Shown piece by piece: positions 8,501 to 16,898 of a DNA stretch of 32,105 nt. The first letter of the stretch is position 1. The number at the start of each line of letters is the position of its first letter. The translations under genes and the position numbers were made by a program. The stretch is taken from positions 1 through 32,105 of the IMG/VR virus record IMGVR_UViG_3300030451_000379; one strand, 5' to 3'. A model generated the notes under the pieces. The model was not told the origin of the DNA. It made no database searches and worked only from the letters and a program-made list of their open reading frames with translations. This DNA is from a virus.

Positions 8501-11500
8501 TATTTAGAAAAGACAATGGTGTTTGGGTTGATATAGAAAAAACAGGAAGAAAGAATGTAGCACAAACAGACGGTAGTGTTTTAGCTTTTGATTTAGATAA
8601 TGACTATATAGAAGCGTATATTGATTATCTAATTACACAAATGGCACATGACCCGTTTATGCCTATTGTTGCAGGTGCTATGAGACAAGGTTTGTCTGAT
8701 GCAGATATTGTAAAAGCAATACAAGACAATAAATACTTAATGGATGAAATAGCTGCTCTTAACAGAAAAATTATGTCAAGACAAAACGTAGATGGTAGAG
8801 CAAACAATATTGTTGTAATTAAAAATGAAAAAGACTTTTTAGATTTTGTCAAACATCATCGTATGACTATAAATAATTTTACAGGAGCATCTGATGAACT
8901 TATAGAAGTTATTGCACAAGGTAAAGTTGGCAAAATAGATGTAAGAGATTTTGAAGTATTAAGAACAATAAATTCACAAAGAATAAAAAATACTTTAACT
9001 CCAATTATAAATAAGAACTCAGCAGAGTTACCTATAACAGTTCCTGGACTAGAAAAAATATCAAGTAAAGGAATTATAAATAATTTTAAAGCATTTACAG
9101 ACGCATTGTTTTTTACAGTAGGTCAGTCAGAAGCAGCACTTGTACGTATTCCAACATTTAAGCAAGCATACTTACATTACGTAGATGCCAATATGATATT
9201 TGCTCAAAGAAATGCTTTAGCAGAAATGTTAGAAAATCATTTTGACCCAAACAAAGCTATAAATTTATCTGATGAAATGGTTGAAAAAGCAAAACGATTA
9301 CTTGCAGATAAAAAACTAGACGCAGAAGAGATAGATAGTGTTATGTCAAAGATTGTAAAACAATCTGTTGTAGCTAAAGACGATAATTTAACTATTCTTG
9401 CGTATCATTCTAACGGTATACATACACCTAGAGTTTTAGGTGCAACAAACAAACCACAGTTAGATTTACAAGTTAACTTACAAAATGCAGAAAGAAGTGC
9501 TTACGTTACAGATAAAAATATTGCAAACATTAGATTAGGAGATGAGAATACAAAGATTGGTACATACTACTCAAATGTAAACAAACAAGAAGTAGTTTTA
9601 AACGGTAAGTTAACATCAGAACAACAAAACACATTGCGTAAAGTATTAGTAGAACATTATGGTCCTAATACAAAAAAGAATGTTGATGAAGTTATAAAAG
9701 ATTTTAAGAGTTTTTTAAAGGACAATCCTACACCTAACACAAAAGAACTTAGAAGTTTGTTAAAACTAGGAAATGTTAAGTATGAAGATACAGTAGCCAT
9801 TGCACAACGTGGTGGTTTAAGTTCTTTCTTAGATGAAAAAACAGGAAGGTTTGTTATAAACAATCCAAAACAAAGTCCTATTGTTCAGGAATTAACTGAG
9901 CTAGATTATCACATGGTGTTAGATAACAACAATGTAAGAACAGATATAACACGTAACATGACATACGATGATTTAGATAGAAGAGCAGCAGAAGCAGCAT
10001 TTGAAGTACACAATAGATTGTTGTACAACTTGTTAGAAAGAGGTTACGTAGCTGAAGCATACAGAGTAGGACTGCCATTCTTTGAAGCATATAGAGAAGT
10101 TTTAGGTAGATGGTTTCAACTAGGAACAACAAATACAAGAGCAGCAGCACAAGTTGCATTTGCTTATAGAAAAGGTTTAGAAGAAAACTTAATATACAAA
10201 GATAAGTTTGGAGAAAACTATTTAATTATTCCTGTAGGTGGTACAGCCTTAGAGTCTTATGTACAAAGTGGAGGCGAAGGGTTGTGGAAAGATGACATGA
10301 GTATAGAAGATAGTGGCATTATTCTTAAAAGAAGTTTTCCATTGTCAGCATTAGGTGTTGCAGGTGGTGGTTTGTTTCCTCCACTTGGTCCAGTAGTTGC
10401 CATACCAGTAGGTTTAATTACAGCAGATAATCCTGAAGCTAGAAGATTATTAGAAAGAACTATATTTCAGTTTGGATTACCGTTTGAAGGTGGTGCAGGA
10501 GATTTAGGAGATTTAGTATCACAAGCTCTTATTGAAGAAACTATGCCTGCTACAGGTAAAAATATATTAAATGCAGTAGCAGATAGATTAGGATTTGCAG
10601 GTGTTGACGAAGATTTATACATGTTAGCAACAACACAAGCAACACAGATAGCAGCAATGTTATTTCCTGAAGAGGTACAAGATTCAGAATTTTTGTTAAA
10701 TAAAGCAGCAATTATTAGAGATAACATTTATCAACTAAAAGCATGGGATAGAAACGTAAATCCATTAGTACCTAAGATGAATGTTTTGTATAGAGCAGAT
10801 TTAGAAGACAGCACATTTGAAGAATGGTATGGAAAAGAAGGAGAATCTAGTGGACTTGTATGGAATGGTTTTGTAGAGCTTTCTGTAATACATAGTTTTT
10901 GGCGAGATATGAAAATTGAATATGCAGTTACTATGGGTAAAAAAGAAGCAGACTTCCAGGCAACAAAAGATATTGTTAGATTTTTAGGATTAGATAAATA
11001 TTCTTTAGAAGATAGTTTTACTTCTGCATCTATGCAATTACAAGGTAAATCAATTAATGAAGAAGGTAAGTTGCCTATGACTAAACCTGAATACGATTTT
11101 TACTTAGAAGAAAAAGAATTGTTTGATGATTATGGTGGCAATGTTTTGTATTTGTTTGATGGCTTAGGTCAAGGAGAAATAGATTATTCAGGATACGGAA
11201 CACTTAAAGGATTAGGAACTATAACACCTAAAACTAAAGAAGAGTTTTATTATGCAAGTGCAACATACGCTGCATCTATTGTAGAGCGTGCTGCAAAAGC
11301 AGAAAAAGTAAGAAAGTATGAAGAAGCAGGACTAGGTCAACAGGCATTGAAAGCAGAACTAGCAAAAGTAGATATTGTTTTATCACAATTGTTTCCATTA
11401 GCTTATGGAGACCCAGTAACAAAAGCACAATTGTTAGATGATTTACCTGGTTATCAAGTAGGAAAAGGTGCAGATTATTCAGCAAATGCTGAACTAATTA

Positions 11501-11790
11501 CAGCTTTAGTAAATGACCCAAGAGCTGCAAAGTTTGAACTTACATCTGTTATAAAAGAATATACTGATTACAGAGATGATGTGCTAAAAGGTGTACAGTT
11601 AGCAGAAAAGAAAGTTACAAAGCAAGATGCTGCTGAATGGGTAGCTAATACTGATAGCGAAAAAGCACAAGCAATTAGAGATTTACTATATTTCCAGGCA
11701 TCAAAAATAATACAGAAAGAACCTATGTTTGGTGTTGTCTTTGAAGAAGTGTTCTATAATGAAGTAGTTAAGTACGGAGTTAATGAATAA
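5530..11790 (+). CDS. Giant virion protein, candidate internal or ejection protein
   Basis: 2086 residues in one uninterrupted frame, starting on a TAATG overlap. It is mostly predicted helical, with hydrophobic patches at about 859-883 (TGLFTFISRVWMPLQLITRI) and 1604-1631 (a Gly/Pro-rich run with GLFPPLGPVVAIP). There is no signal peptide and I recognise no catalytic motif. It lies directly after the portal and before a transglycosylase-like protein, which recalls the T7 internal core proteins (gp14-gp16) that leave the head and bridge the cell envelope during DNA ejection; in that system gp16 is also the giant. A tape measure is less likely because the tail genes downstream look podoviral. 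The WMPLQLITRIAFPLK patch resembles motifs I remember from giant proteins in actinophage contigs, a weak hint. Confidence 0.7.
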   Translation: MASYYLKWGEERLEDKYYQDAQKQSIDVQKSILGDDGIDALADKTTTLKGMNPFESDDLAMASATLNLTNQQYYNLWTQTKPQQYYYSNGETSPTVEFSKKFFERIKDAVNNTKEIQRQTQLDLFGENQIRKSTVINAALVALNSIFETGSTFLVNTIALEQKAYQAEWAESLGLNIDRDFARYVGDKDTEKNEVPLGIKIKSFGAGVKSLLINADRQQNNLINNILNNETVAQAPYISDRARNYLMSKNLIDDLGNPMLQKSDLQVVQEAFPDVLSEQIKILTGGVERKLTLNESVEVYQMAFNEILGGGIGQEGLAGWFGRGEYLDQAEETREGFKKASIASNFGDLVRYTFTGSLSGEYSPKMAVSQDIQEQADVDLFLLQSAYDVGSITKEDYELAKTKIEEIEQNALSDMEFDPKHGFNSWIGFTTNLIGMIKTDPFIMSSKGVGVGGRGVASEEVLTGVGKQLDEHLKAGGTAADFFAEGQDDAIRILADKVQVLAEADAPLFSELTMRGFSPEVAYRIVDNPVNNPQGYFDIIKDSLTRGYISDIRVNGKMSSNAKDFHLQPKVFSDNFLDNIADTMTGNTTTANYIRGGGTKAKGKIRTATSSAKDIFLGTDIRLPSRPFAFLTDTSRSVDTFVKTGRMMSVPTPIIEDLSKKFYIAIQDKNYKLAQSIYYDELVMREGAIQLKATFGLSDKELQLFFREHLDDVRGFSDRGKTYRPAQSSKYYDDDFVDPFVKAQYADQIINEEELVQWSQKALGMAGQAMDLSINIPDLRATLRHTGIRRRLRNKLVGSNQVDESIALIRAEADKGVKGTFFDPDTPLGQITKGAFDDLPDESFLYKKLVMDVPSALETGLFTFISRVWMPLQLITRIAFPLKITTDGMLRVSTKGLASIFRDPAEYMKMIFNDPDGLMIRYLESKGIDVSPLTSLRGPFRVTKPIQGGTLSEKLPLKYRKTLGALTEGNSEFGVPEVRDLYERDPKFTSVFRKDNGVWVDIEKTGRKNVAQTDGSVLAFDLDNDYIEAYIDYLITQMAHDPFMPIVAGAMRQGLSDADIVKAIQDNKYLMDEIAALNRKIMSRQNVDGRANNIVVIKNEKDFLDFVKHHRMTINNFTGASDELIEVIAQGKVGKIDVRDFEVLRTINSQRIKNTLTPIINKNSAELPITVPGLEKISSKGIINNFKAFTDALFFTVGQSEAALVRIPTFKQAYLHYVDANMIFAQRNALAEMLENHFDPNKAINLSDEMVEKAKRLLADKKLDAEEIDSVMSKIVKQSVVAKDDNLTILAYHSNGIHTPRVLGATNKPQLDLQVNLQNAERSAYVTDKNIANIRLGDENTKIGTYYSNVNKQEVVLNGKLTSEQQNTLRKVLVEHYGPNTKKNVDEVIKDFKSFLKDNPTPNTKELRSLLKLGNVKYEDTVAIAQRGGLSSFLDEKTGRFVINNPKQSPIVQELTELDYHMVLDNNNVRTDITRNMTYDDLDRRAAEAAFEVHNRLLYNLLERGYVAEAYRVGLPFFEAYREVLGRWFQLGTTNTRAAAQVAFAYRKGLEENLIYKDKFGENYLIIPVGGTALESYVQSGGEGLWKDDMSIEDSGIILKRSFPLSALGVAGGGLFPPLGPVVAIPVGLITADNPEARRLLERTIFQFGLPFEGGAGDLGDLVSQALIEETMPATGKNILNAVADRLGFAGVDEDLYMLATTQATQIAAMLFPEEVQDSEFLLNKAAIIRDNIYQLKAWDRNVNPLVPKMNVLYRADLEDSTFEEWYGKEGESSGLVWNGFVELSVIHSFWRDMKIEYAVTMGKKEADFQATKDIVRFLGLDKYSLEDSFTSASMQLQGKSINEEGKLPMTKPEYDFYLEEKELFDDYGGNVLYLFDGLGQGEIDYSGYGTLKGLGTITPKTKEEFYYASATYAASIVERAAKAEKVRKYEEAGLGQQALKAELAKVDIVLSQLFPLAYGDPVTKAQLLDDLPGYQVGKGADYSANAELITALVNDPRAAKFELTSVIKEYTDYRDDVLKGVQLAEKKVTKQDAAEWVANTDSEKAQAIRDLLYFQASKIIQKEPMFGVVFEEVFYNEVVKYGVNE

Positions 11791-11855
11791 TGGACAGTGT
11801 AGATATGGATATTGAATTAGCTTTAGGAAAAGAACAACTTGGAGAAGAAGAATAA
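11790..11855 (+). CDS. 21-residue coupled micro-ORF
   Basis: ATG overlaps the stop of the giant gene (TAATG) and its own stop overlaps the next start (TAATG). It encodes MDSVDMDIELALGKEQLGEE plus one final Glu. Its GGAGAAGAAG (11841-11850) also serves as the ribosome binding site of the next gene. The acidic peptide could be made, or the frame may mainly relay ribosomes between two large genes. The perfect coupling on both ends is the only support. Confidence 0.45.
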   Translation: MDSVDMDIELALGKEQLGEEE

Positions 11856-12799
11856 TGGCAGGAAGTATATACATACCTAGAACAGCAGCAATATCAGATA
11901 TTATTGAAACAGATAATGTTGAACCTACAGGACCAGGTGCAGATACAACACAGTTTGTTGTTGATTTATTAGGAGACCCTGATAGGAATAAACCTTTAGG
12001 AGAAGGATTTCAAAATGTATATCCATCAGAAATAGATTTTGAAGGAACTAAAGTAAAAAAGTTTATTGATGCTGAAGAATATTTAAAACAACAAGGATTT
12101 AGACATGTGTATTTTGCTTTTGACCCAGGAGAAGTAGCAAGAGATTTAACCAAACAAAACATAGCTTTACTTAAAACACAGATGGCAGGCGTAGGAATTA
12201 TAGACGCAAGTAAGACTGTAGGTCTTGCACCTGATGAAGAGTTTGTAAAAGGTATTAAAACACTTATGGAGTTTTCTATGAATGGTGGAGGCAAAATAAG
12301 TTGGTTAGGAGCATTAGCTGCAATACGTTCAGATTACAATGCTAGACAGTCTTTAATAACTAGCAACCCTAAGATTGAACGAGAACAACTAGATGAACTG
12401 TTAGATAGCACACTTACAAAAGCTAGAAGCAGAAAAGGTGGTGCATTAAGTGCTGAAGAAACACAATACATTGCTAATAGGGTATCTTCTATAACAAGAG
12501 AATTTAATACTGCTAGTGCAAACTTAACACAAGGAACTCCTGCAGAGTTTGGATATACACCTGCAAGGTTAGAAGGTATGAGAATAGTTGACCCTGTTGA
12601 GACATTTACACCTGCAATACCTGCACAAGAACCTGATGTAGAAGGATTAGAAGACGACATAGGTGGAGTATTAGATGAAGTATTTGAAGGCAGAGAAGAG
12701 TTACAACAAGAGTCTGAAGCTGCCGGACAAATAGGAGCTAGAGCTGCACGTACTATAAATAGTCTTACAAACTTAAGTAGAAGAGCAGTATCTAGGTAA
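11855..12799 (+). CDS. 314-residue candidate virion protein
   Basis: The gene has a GGAGAAG ribosome binding site upstream and couples by TAATG to the next gene. The chain begins MAGSIYIPRTAAISDIIETD, carries a mixed alpha/beta middle (about 60-200) and ends in a helical Glu- and Ala-rich segment (about 255-314). No catalytic motif, signal peptide or membrane segment is seen. It lies between the giant protein and the transglycosylase-like protein in a block with the order and size of podoviral internal core proteins, so a minor internal virion protein is my best inference. No family recognised. Confidence 0.7.
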   Translation: MAGSIYIPRTAAISDIIETDNVEPTGPGADTTQFVVDLLGDPDRNKPLGEGFQNVYPSEIDFEGTKVKKFIDAEEYLKQQGFRHVYFAFDPGEVARDLTKQNIALLKTQMAGVGIIDASKTVGLAPDEEFVKGIKTLMEFSMNGGGKISWLGALAAIRSDYNARQSLITSNPKIEREQLDELLDSTLTKARSRKGGALSAEETQYIANRVSSITREFNTASANLTQGTPAEFGYTPARLEGMRIVDPVETFTPAIPAQEPDVEGLEDDIGGVLDEVFEGREELQQESEAAGQIGARAARTINSLTNLSRRAVSR

Positions 12800-13707
12800 T
12801 GGAACCTGATTCATATACCACGATAGAGGTAATCGAAGCACTGCAAAGTGTTGGCGTTGCACAAGAAGTTATAGAGTATGTTGTACCTATAGCAGCTTAC
12901 GAATCAAGAGTTGATGGTATACCTTTTACTAGAGACGCAGAAGATAAATACTCTCCATCATTAGGTATATTTCAAGCTAACTTAAATTCAATGGCACCAG
13001 GTATATACAAAGCTATGAAAGAACTTGGTGTAGAAGTACCAGGAGTTACAAGTAAACAAGACAAAGTATTAGTAACAAACAACGCACAACCAGGTCAAGA
13101 AAATTTACTTAGATTCACAAGTGAACAAAAAGAATTTGTAGCTAACTGGTTTAAAACACAAGCAAATCTAAAAGACAATGCACTTGTTTTTAAATATATG
13201 CTTGAGCAAAAGTTAAAAGATGCAAACACAGATGATTTCAAAGAAGCTATGAAAGAGTTGTATGTTTTAACTATTGAAAAGTTTGAAGACCCAAACAATG
13301 AAGATGCACAACAACTAAAGCAAACGATAGAAAATGAAATGTTTATGACACCTCCGACAACAACGACTACAATACCTAGTACGGAAACAACAACAGTAGA
13401 CAACGAGGAAGATGTGCCACAAGAAGCAATAGACCCGACAAAAAGAACTAGAAGAGAGATGGAGTTTAGAAATAGATACTCCGGTAATTCTAAGTATGTA
13501 GAACAAGTACCTTCAGGTACGTTTCAAAAATCTTATGACCAGTTAGTAGATTTAGTAGAAGCACAGATTAACAGCCAAAGAGCAGTTAATGGACTTCCTC
13601 CCATAAAAAGAGAACAAGCTGATGCACAGGTCTATATGTCCGGCTCAGATAGCTTTAGAAAAGCTATTGATGTATTAAGAGGCGTTAGAGATAACGATGA
13701 CTCCTGA
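12799..13707 (+). CDS. Virion lytic transglycosylase-like protein
   Basis: 302 residues. Residues 32-62 carry the lysozyme-like transglycosylase pattern: AAYES with Glu35 as the likely catalytic acid followed by Ser, then a spacer and SPSLGIFQANL (52-62), which matches the S-x-G-(L/I)-F-Q-(I/A)-N signature of SLT domains. Such enzymes cut the glycan backbone of peptidoglycan. A Thr-rich linker (PPTTTTTIPSTETTTVD, about 184-202) separates the domain from a charged C-terminus. With no signal peptide and a place among virion genes, it probably acts from the particle to open the wall locally at infection rather than as the lysis enzyme. It ends with an 11-base overlap with the next gene. Confidence 0.7.
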   Translation: MEPDSYTTIEVIEALQSVGVAQEVIEYVVPIAAYESRVDGIPFTRDAEDKYSPSLGIFQANLNSMAPGIYKAMKELGVEVPGVTSKQDKVLVTNNAQPGQENLLRFTSEQKEFVANWFKTQANLKDNALVFKYMLEQKLKDANTDDFKEAMKELYVLTIEKFEDPNNEDAQQLKQTIENEMFMTPPTTTTTIPSTETTTVDNEEDVPQEAIDPTKRTRREMEFRNRYSGNSKYVEQVPSGTFQKSYDQLVDLVEAQINSQRAVNGLPPIKREQADAQVYMSGSDSFRKAIDVLRGVRDNDDS

Positions 13708-14899
13708 AGAGATACTTGAAAAAATAGGTCTCAACGGAAAGATACTTAAAAAATTTGCTCTAGGTAAATTACTTACTGATGCAAATTATACTCATGCTGA
13801 TGTACTGCTTGATATAGAAAGATATCTTGCTTCTTTAGATGTGCCATTAGATTTGTCATACGACATACAAGAAGCTCTATTGTTTGAACTTAAAAGCATG
13901 GTTCCTGAATCTATGACATTTAAACAAATACTTAGAAAAAAAGATGATATTGGTTCTGAAATTGTTAGTTTGCAAAATAAATTTAATAACTTAGTAAAAG
14001 CACATTTAAGAATGCCATTAAGTATGGATACTGTAACTAAACTTACAGAAGCAACAAATGATTTTGATGAAACATTTCGTGCAATGAAATCTACAAGAAC
14101 ACAAACTCAAGGTTTATCAGACACAGTACAAGCATTTGATGATTTTCAAATGGGTATTTTTGATGAAAAGTTTAATAGTTTTGAAACATTGAAAGATTAT
14201 ATTGAAACAAATATAGGAAAACCACCACAATACGTTGACGACATTGTATTACCTGAAGGTTTTTCAAAGGGAGATATACCACCTCCTGGTATGTCTTTTA
14301 TGGGAACAGATACACCACCAATAGAAAAATTAATTAAAGGACCGTTTGATGACCTAATACAATTTACTGCAGCACAAGAACTAGGTAACTTAATTGACCC
14401 TGAGTTAGCTGCAAAGGCTGCAAAAGTTTTAGAATCAAGCAAAGAGATAGGAGAACAAATAGTTAATTCTGCTCAGAAGTTTGCAAAAGACGCTATAAGA
14501 GTTACAGGTAAAGCAGCAGGAGCATTAGACCCAGGAGACGTTGCAGTAAGAACTGCTGTTCCAAGATTGCTTGCAAGTTTAGGTATAGGTTCTATATCAG
14601 CACCTGCATTAACACTATATGCTATATACGAAGGTGCATTGTTACTTGCTGATGCAGTAGATGGAATAGAAGAAGCTGTTACAAACATGGATGATAATGA
14701 AAGTATTAAAGACTTTGGTAAAGATTTTTGGAAAGGATTTACAGAAGATTCTTTATCAGAAAAGTATTCTATAAGTTATAAACTAACAGAACCAATACAT
14801 AACCGTTTATTTGGTAATGTTTATGATACAATGGCTGAAACACCAATGACCCCTGTAACTACAGGTGGTGGTGGAGGAAGTAGAGTTAGAATTTTATAA
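13697..14899 (+). CDS. 400-residue virion protein with a central hydrophobic region
   Basis: Starts 11 bases inside the preceding gene. The N-terminal 200 residues look helical and charged. Residues 291-318 (RLLASLGIGSISAPALTLYA and onward to LLLADAV) form the only long hydrophobic stretch, compatible with membrane insertion. The C-terminus is Gly-rich (GGGGGS). An internal protein that enters the host membrane during DNA ejection is plausible given the transglycosylase neighbour, but no family is recognised. A structural role in the particle with a buried core helix is the alternative. Confidence 0.7.
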   Translation: MTPEEILEKIGLNGKILKKFALGKLLTDANYTHADVLLDIERYLASLDVPLDLSYDIQEALLFELKSMVPESMTFKQILRKKDDIGSEIVSLQNKFNNLVKAHLRMPLSMDTVTKLTEATNDFDETFRAMKSTRTQTQGLSDTVQAFDDFQMGIFDEKFNSFETLKDYIETNIGKPPQYVDDIVLPEGFSKGDIPPPGMSFMGTDTPPIEKLIKGPFDDLIQFTAAQELGNLIDPELAAKAAKVLESSKEIGEQIVNSAQKFAKDAIRVTGKAAGALDPGDVAVRTAVPRLLASLGIGSISAPALTLYAIYEGALLLADAVDGIEEAVTNMDDNESIKDFGKDFWKGFTEDSLSEKYSISYKLTEPIHNRLFGNVYDTMAETPMTPVTTGGGGGSRVRIL

Positions 14900-15111
14900 T
14901 GGAAGCAAAAGTTAATTTAAGTCAAATATTACAAGGTGGTTTAGCTGCTTTAGTTGGTTGGCTATTTAAAACTGTAAATGATTTACAACAAGAAGTAGCA
15001 ACTCTTAAAGCACAAGTTCAAGCCTATCAAGAATCTATTGCAGGATTTAATCAAAATTTAATAGTTATTGAAGAAGTTATTAGAGAAATATTATTTAAGG
15101 TAGGTGGATAA
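14899..15111 (+). CDS. 70-residue small membrane / coiled-coil protein
   Basis: Linked to both neighbours by TAATG. Residues 8-26 (SQILQGGLAALVGWLFKTV) are hydrophobic with a Gly-rich face and could span the membrane once. Residues 27-66 follow a heptad-like pattern (VNDLQQEVATLKAQVQAYQE). The topology of short membrane segment plus coiled coil resembles small phage ejection or holin-like proteins. Its place amid virion genes favours a virion function. No family recognised. Confidence 0.65.
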   Translation: MEAKVNLSQILQGGLAALVGWLFKTVNDLQQEVATLKAQVQAYQESIAGFNQNLIVIEEVIREILFKVGG

Positions 15112-16898
15112 TGGCAAACGAACAAGAAAGAAGACTGTTAAGAGATTTAATTGATGGTCGTATTGATAAAGATACCTATGAGCGAGAAGTAGCTAAGATA
15201 AGACAAGCAGAAGTTTTAGAAGAAACATCAAAGTCTAATATAAAATACACAGTTCCAGGTGGTGGACCATTAACACTTGAAGCTATTGAGCAAGAGCAAA
15301 GAGATGCTTTAAAAAAAAGTATTGAACAAACTGGAAACATAGATATTTCCGTAGCTAGAGCTGCCCAAGCAACTGCAGAACAAAAAAGAAATTATTTGTT
15401 AAGTGATGAATATTTAGAAGATATTGAAAAAGATAAAATAGATGCAATTAAAGAAGAAACTATAGCTACAGAAGGAGCACCAAATATAGATGTTTTAGAA
15501 GCTATAAGAAATACTGCTGAACTTACAAAATCAAAAATTACAGAAGCACAAAATACATTAAAAGAAAGAGAAGAAAATTTATCTGCTGATAATACAACAA
15601 TTGCATCTGACAATATTTTTGAAGATGATGATTTAACAGACGATGATGAAGATGATGATTTAACAGACGATGATGATGATGAAGGTAAAGAAGAAACAGT
15701 AGTAGTAGAAGATGACCCATTGTTTGGTAGATTAGGTGGACAAATATGGAATGTTGGTGGACAGAAATACATAGCATTTGATATACCTAACACAGGTTTA
15801 TCAATGGCATATACAGCTACAGAAGAACAAATAGATAACTTTTTTACTGTAGATAAACCACAAGAACAAGTTATAGATGCAGAATCAGACAAATGGAGTA
15901 AGTCATTTCAAGCAGGAAACATAGTTGAAGTAGATGTTGTAAATATGGAAGCATCAGGTACTGGTGGTTTTTTTGAACAAATAGCTTCTAACTTTGACAA
16001 AGTAAAAGCTGTAAGACCATGGATGGAAGATGACGAAATGTATTCACTATGGTTAGAAAGTATTGTTGAAAATAGAGACATTGAAGATTATGAATGGGAA
16101 GGAACAAACTGGTGGCAAACACATAGTCAAGAAGAAAGAAACTGGTTACTACTATCACAAGACAAGGATTTATCTAAACTTCCTGCAGATGCAGAAGCTC
16201 TACTAAAAAATAATCATATAAAAGCTAGAGAAACTTTAAGACAAAACGGTGTAACTAATCCTGACCAAGTAACTTTTGAAGGAGAGACTTTAACAGAATG
16301 GTTTGGAAATAAATTAACAACAGGTACTTGGACTGAATTGCAATGGTTTAATCAAGCAAAAGCATTAGGAGACCCTATGTCAGGTATTGCAAGAGAAGAA
16401 GCATTAACTTCTTGGTTAGAAGGTTCTGCAGCACAACCTACTGCAACACAAGCAGGAGTAGCAACAGCAAGAGCTTTGACATTAGAATATTTAGGACCTT
16501 TGTATGGAGAGTTTGAAGATGTTTCAAAGTATGCAGGTATGATTCGTAATGCAGAAAGTGAAGAAGTAGGAAAACAAATGGTTATTGACGATTTAAAAAA
16601 TATTAGAAAAGTATTATTTAGCACAGATATTTATGATGAAAATTTAACTTACGAACAAATAGCTCAACCTTGGAGAAACTTTTCATTTCAGTTATTAGGA
16701 GGAAGAGTTGATGAAACAAGTACAGATTGGATAGATGTTTTGAATGCAAATAATCAAGAAGAAGCAACAAAAATATTAACAACTGTTGGATTGAATGACG
16801 GTAATAAAAATGTTATGGATAAAGTTACAGATGAAATTGGTACATTTTTAGGACTTAGTCCACAATCAAGAGGTGTTGTGAGAGGACAACCTACATAA
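15111..16898 (+). CDS. 595-residue candidate virion protein with an acidic repeat
   Basis: A strong ribosome binding site (AAGGTAGGTGG, ending five or six bases before the ATG) and TAATG overlaps at both ends. The N-terminal 170 residues are helical and charged. Residues 171-193 are nearly all Asp and Glu because of a tandem 27-base repeat. The rest is a mixed globular part with many Trp (for example EWEGTNWWQTHSQEERNWLL, about 330). No enzyme motif is seen. By position it belongs to the internal or ejection protein block. It is not recognised. Confidence 0.7.
   Translation: MANEQERRLLRDLIDGRIDKDTYEREVAKIRQAEVLEETSKSNIKYTVPGGGPLTLEAIEQEQRDALKKSIEQTGNIDISVARAAQATAEQKRNYLLSDEYLEDIEKDKIDAIKEETIATEGAPNIDVLEAIRNTAELTKSKITEAQNTLKEREENLSADNTTIASDNIFEDDDLTDDDEDDDLTDDDDDEGKEETVVVEDDPLFGRLGGQIWNVGGQKYIAFDIPNTGLSMAYTATEEQIDNFFTVDKPQEQVIDAESDKWSKSFQAGNIVEVDVVNMEASGTGGFFEQIASNFDKVKAVRPWMEDDEMYSLWLESIVENRDIEDYEWEGTNWWQTHSQEERNWLLLSQDKDLSKLPADAEALLKNNHIKARETLRQNGVTNPDQVTFEGETLTEWFGNKLTTGTWTELQWFNQAKALGDPMSGIAREEALTSWLEGSAAQPTATQAGVATARALTLEYLGPLYGEFEDVSKYAGMIRNAESEEVGKQMVIDDLKNIRKVLFSTDIYDENLTYEQIAQPWRNFSFQLLGGRVDETSTDWIDVLNANNQEEATKILTTVGLNDGNKNVMDKVTDEIGTFLGLSPQSRGVVRGQPT
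15621..15674 (+). repeat. Perfect 27-base tandem repeat, two copies, coding EDDDLTDDD
   Basis: The unit beginning GAAGATGATGATTTAACAGA is repeated exactly at 15621-15647 and 15648-15674, then runs into more GAT codons. Because the two units are identical in DNA, the duplication looks recent. Copy number may vary between related phages. Confidence 0.85.

Noticed and set aside
5530-11790. Giant gene as a tape measure protein
   Set aside because: The downstream tail genes (adaptor, propeller, fibre) look podoviral, there are no tail-tube or tail-assembly chaperone genes, and it lies next to the portal rather than before tail-tip genes.
15392-15892. 166-residue Ser-rich - strand frame
   Set aside because: Mirror of the Asp/Glu-rich part of the 595-residue virion gene; no start signal.
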